DNA of 64,000 nt from positions 434,001 to 498,000 of the forward strand of contig MPMM01000001.1 of NCBI GenBank assembly GCA_002238505.1, written 5' to 3'. Numbering within the stretch: position 1 is the stretch's first letter; the number at the start of each line of letters is the position of its first letter. A model generated the notes under the pieces. It was not told where the DNA came from and ran no database searches. It was given only the letters and a program-made list of their open reading frames with translations. Shown here in pieces: positions 62,825 to 64,000 of this stretch. Made by a program: the position numbers and the translations under genes. This stretch comes from SAR202 cluster bacterium bin22. GTDB taxonomy: Bacteria > Chloroflexota > Dehalococcoidia > Lucifugimonadales > UBA3495.

Positions 62825-64000
62825 TTATTGCTGTGGTTCAAGGATCAGGTTTCCGAATGAATCCACCGTGCCGTTCCAGCCGGGAGGCACCACGATAGTT
62901 GTGTCCAGTTGCAACAGAAGAGCCGGACCGCTAATCCGGTTTCCCGGCTGCAGCAGGTCACGGTCGTAAAGGGTAGTGGGGAGCGCCCCCTGTTTGAACA
63001 CCACCGGTTCCTCGCCAATGCGGGCCTGGGCGGCATCGTCATGGCCTACTTCCCTTACCTGGATTGATGGCTTTTCCACCGCCAGTTCCAGTTTAAGGCG
63101 CAGGTTGACGATTTCCACGGCCTCGTTTCGGTTGGCATACCCGAAGCGTTGCAGATGGGCCCGGTAAAAGCTGTTGGAAATGGCACGCTGCAGGTCGGTG
63201 CGCCGGGTGGCGGAAGGATAGTCGATGGTCAATTCGAAAGACTGACCGACGTACCGCGCGTCCACGTAACGTCGGGATGTCATCTGGTCTCCCGGCAGGC
63301 CCTCAGACCGCAATTCGGACCGAGCCTGGTTTTCCATGCCGTGGAATTCTTCGTCCAGTCGAACCTGGTTGACGTCCTCTCCCCGCAACATGACGGTCCT
63401 GGAGTAGTCCTTTACGATGTCGGCAATGGCGACTCCCAGGGCTGAGAGAATTCCCGGGTGGGTAGGAATCAGCACCCTGGGAATTCCCAACTCCTGGGCA
63501 AGTTCGCAGCTGTGCATGGGGCCGGCGCCGCCGAAGGGGACCAGGGTAAAGAGGCGCGGGTCATAACCCCTTTCCAGGGAAATGGTCCGGATGGCCCGTT
63601 CCATGTTGGCATTTACCACGCGAATAATGCCCATGGCGGTTTCTTCCGTCGTGGCGCCCACTTCCAGCGCCAGTTCTTCAATCAGCCGCACTGAGCGCTC
63701 ACGGTCCAGGGTCAACCTGCCTCCCAGAAACTGGGCGGGACGCAGCCGACCCAGGGCCAGGTTAGCGTCTGTCACGGTGATTCGGTAGCCCCGTCCGTAG
63801 CAAGCTGGTCCTGGGTCGGCGCCGGCCGACTCGGGTCCCACCACCAGGGCGCCTCCGGTGTCAACGCGTGCAATGGAACCACCGCCAGCCCCCACGGTAT
63901 GGATTTCGATCATGGGCACGCTGATGGGGTAACCTCCGAGAGTGGCGGAAGTGGTTTCCTTGATTCTGCCGGGGCAAAGGGAAACGTCGGTGGAGGTGCC
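62825..64000 (-). CDS. hyuA: HyuA, hydantoinase/oxoprolinase A subunit (5' end cut by window edge)
   Basis: The frame is open through the right edge; at least 391 residues are visible. The first visible residues, GTSTDVSLCPGR, belong to the family's GGTSTDVSL motif; then VPMIEIHTVGAGGGSIARVD, GPESAGADPGPACYGRG and TDANLALGRLRP follow, and FGGAGPMHSCELAQELGIPRVLIP. This is the C-terminal two thirds of HyuA (actin-like ATPase half and the end). The N-terminal part and start codon are outside. It is the first gene of the cluster and is followed by PIG-L. Confidence 0.92.
   Translation of the reverse strand, partial: GTSTDVSLCPGRIKETTSATLGGYPISVPMIEIHTVGAGGGSIARVDTGGALVVGPESAGADPGPACYGRGYRITVTDANLALGRLRPAQFLGGRLTLDRERSVRLIEELALEVGATTEETAMGIIRVVNANMERAIRTISLERGYDPRLFTLVPFGGAGPMHSCELAQELGIPRVLIPTHPGILSALGVAIADIVKDYSRTVMLRGEDVNQVRLDEEFHGMENQARSELRSEGLPGDQMTSRRYVDARYVGQSFELTIDYPSATRRTDLQRAISNSFYRAHLQRFGYANRNEAVEIVNLRLKLELAVEKPSIQVREVGHDDAAQARIGEEPVVFKQGALPTTLYDRDLLQPGNRISGPALLLQLDTTIVVPPGWNGTVDSFGNLILEPQQ

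Overview
The window reads as chromosomal DNA from a free-living bacterium, most consistent with Chloroflexota of the Dehalococcoidia/SAR202 kind. This is an inference from gene content: a DUF5679 mini-protein, a Lin0512 protein, family III CoA-transferase, LLM flavin monooxygenase, thiolase-like, GMC oxidoreductase, TPP enzyme and HyuA/HyuB/PIG-L genes scattered among housekeeping genes. Genes are tightly packed on both strands. I see no rRNA, tRNA, CRISPR array, insertion sequence or phage gene.

Layout. 1-5 kb: left-edge radical SAM gene (cut), CoA-transferase, inositol-phosphatase-like gene, trpS, Nudix hydrolase. 5-9.7 kb: gyrB, rpsT and lexA, then a zinc-ribbon/NrtS-like gene and DUF5679 on the other strand. 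9.7-15 kb: the translation/transcription operon nusA-ylxR-infB-rbfA-truB, reading leftward and without rimP. 15.3-18 kb: an Rrf2 regulator, a structured leader, then moeB and cysM, which looks like a sulfur-carrier cysteine-synthesis locus. 18.7-26 kb: a small membrane protein, a HAD phosphatase, and the nickel-pincer cofactor genes larB and larC-larE, which bracket a UPF0104 flippase-like gene, a UbiA-family prenyltransferase and a DUF362 gene.

26-35 kb: VOC, GNAT, ychF, a thiolase-like protein, an EVE-domain protein, queG with a dUTPase/dCTP-deaminase-like gene, a groEL without groES, and folP-folK. 35-42.7 kb: an acyl-CoA carboxylase beta subunit, LLM monooxygenase, rarA, an isochorismatase-fold protein, a threonine aldolase and a lipoprotein. 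43.5-49.4 kb: alpha/beta hydrolase, lspA, rluD, glnS and gltX. 49.5-55.3 kb: a voltage-gated K+ channel, an MBL-fold protein, mtaB with a small helical protein, and a TPP enzyme. 56-64 kb: GMC oxidoreductase, fumC, Lin0512, a small unknown protein, and a hyuA-(PIG-L)-hyuB cluster running off the right edge.

Promoters that can be read fall into two groups: classical TTGACA-type (lexA, rpsT, moeB leader, groL) and extended -10 sites of the form TGnTAnaAT (gyrB, rrf2, larE, ltaE, glnS, trpS and others). The most interesting points are the dispersed lar locus with no lactate-racemase gene in view, the attenuator-like leader before moeB-cysM, a perfect inverted repeat over the lexA promoter, a K+ channel that seems to start at ATT, and several enzymes missing a textbook catalytic residue.
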